This document shows, piece by piece, positions 6,928 to 6,942 of a stretch of 6,942 nt of DNA. Position numbers and translations under genes: made by a program. The notes below the pieces were generated by a model. The model made no database searches. It saw nothing but the letters and a program-made list of their open reading frames with translations, and was not told where the DNA came from. Location: assembly GCA_017853235.1 (NCBI GenBank), contig JAFMJX010000098.1:1-6942 (forward strand), in the 5' to 3' direction. Position 1 is the stretch's first letter. Every line of letters starts with the position of its first letter. Source of the DNA: Chitinophagaceae bacterium (GTDB lineage: Bacteria > Bacteroidota > Bacteroidia > Chitinophagales > Chitinophagaceae).

Positions 6928-6942
6928 AGCTCATTCAAAATG

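Noticed and set aside
6940..6942. ATG as the last three bases, a possible next gene start
   Set aside because: No downstream sequence is available and no ribosome binding site or promoter supports it.

Overview
This window reads as a piece of a Bacteroidota chromosome. It is AT-rich and densely coded. No gene start has a strong GGAGG-type ribosome binding site, which is usual in this phylum. PdxJ has the Bacteroidota-style N-terminus. Three intergenic sites match the phylum's -7 promoter element, TAnnTTTG. A Chitinophagales or Sphingobacteriales relative is plausible, but the sequence alone does not settle the order. I see no RNA genes, insertion sequences, CRISPR array or phage genes, and no non-coding stretch exceeds 300 bases.

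Layout from left to right. (1) Positions 1-1355 hold the 3' part of a family GH20 beta-N-acetylhexosaminidase. It has the catalytic Asp-Glu pair and a small C-terminal beta domain, and its 5' end lies outside the window. A clear intrinsic terminator at 1434-1469 closes it. (2) Positions 1527-3377 encode an outer-membrane protein with a signal peptide, a POTRA-like domain and a beta barrel. It is followed after 38 bases by 3416-4207, a DUF2452 protein of unknown function with an unassigned beta-rich N-terminal half. The two probably share a transcript. (3) An 83-base convergent gap separates these from ubiD (6093-4291, minus strand), a prenylated-FMN-dependent decarboxylase family member. (4) Diverging from ubiD across 40 bases is pdxJ (6134-6859, plus strand), the ring-closing enzyme of pyridoxine 5'-phosphate synthesis. 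The last 83 bases are non-coding, with weak hairpins.

The genes do not form one obvious pathway: they are glycan cleavage, an envelope two-gene unit, a flavin-dependent decarboxylase and vitamin B6 synthesis. No complete novel system is evident. The points most worth a second look are: two face-to-face -7 elements packed into the ubiD-pdxJ gap; a 13-bp inverted repeat in ubiD whose middle arm can also form a competing short hairpin; the POTRA-barrel plus DUF2452 pair; and the Asn-Lys substitution in PdxJ at the usual Asp-His substrate-binding position.
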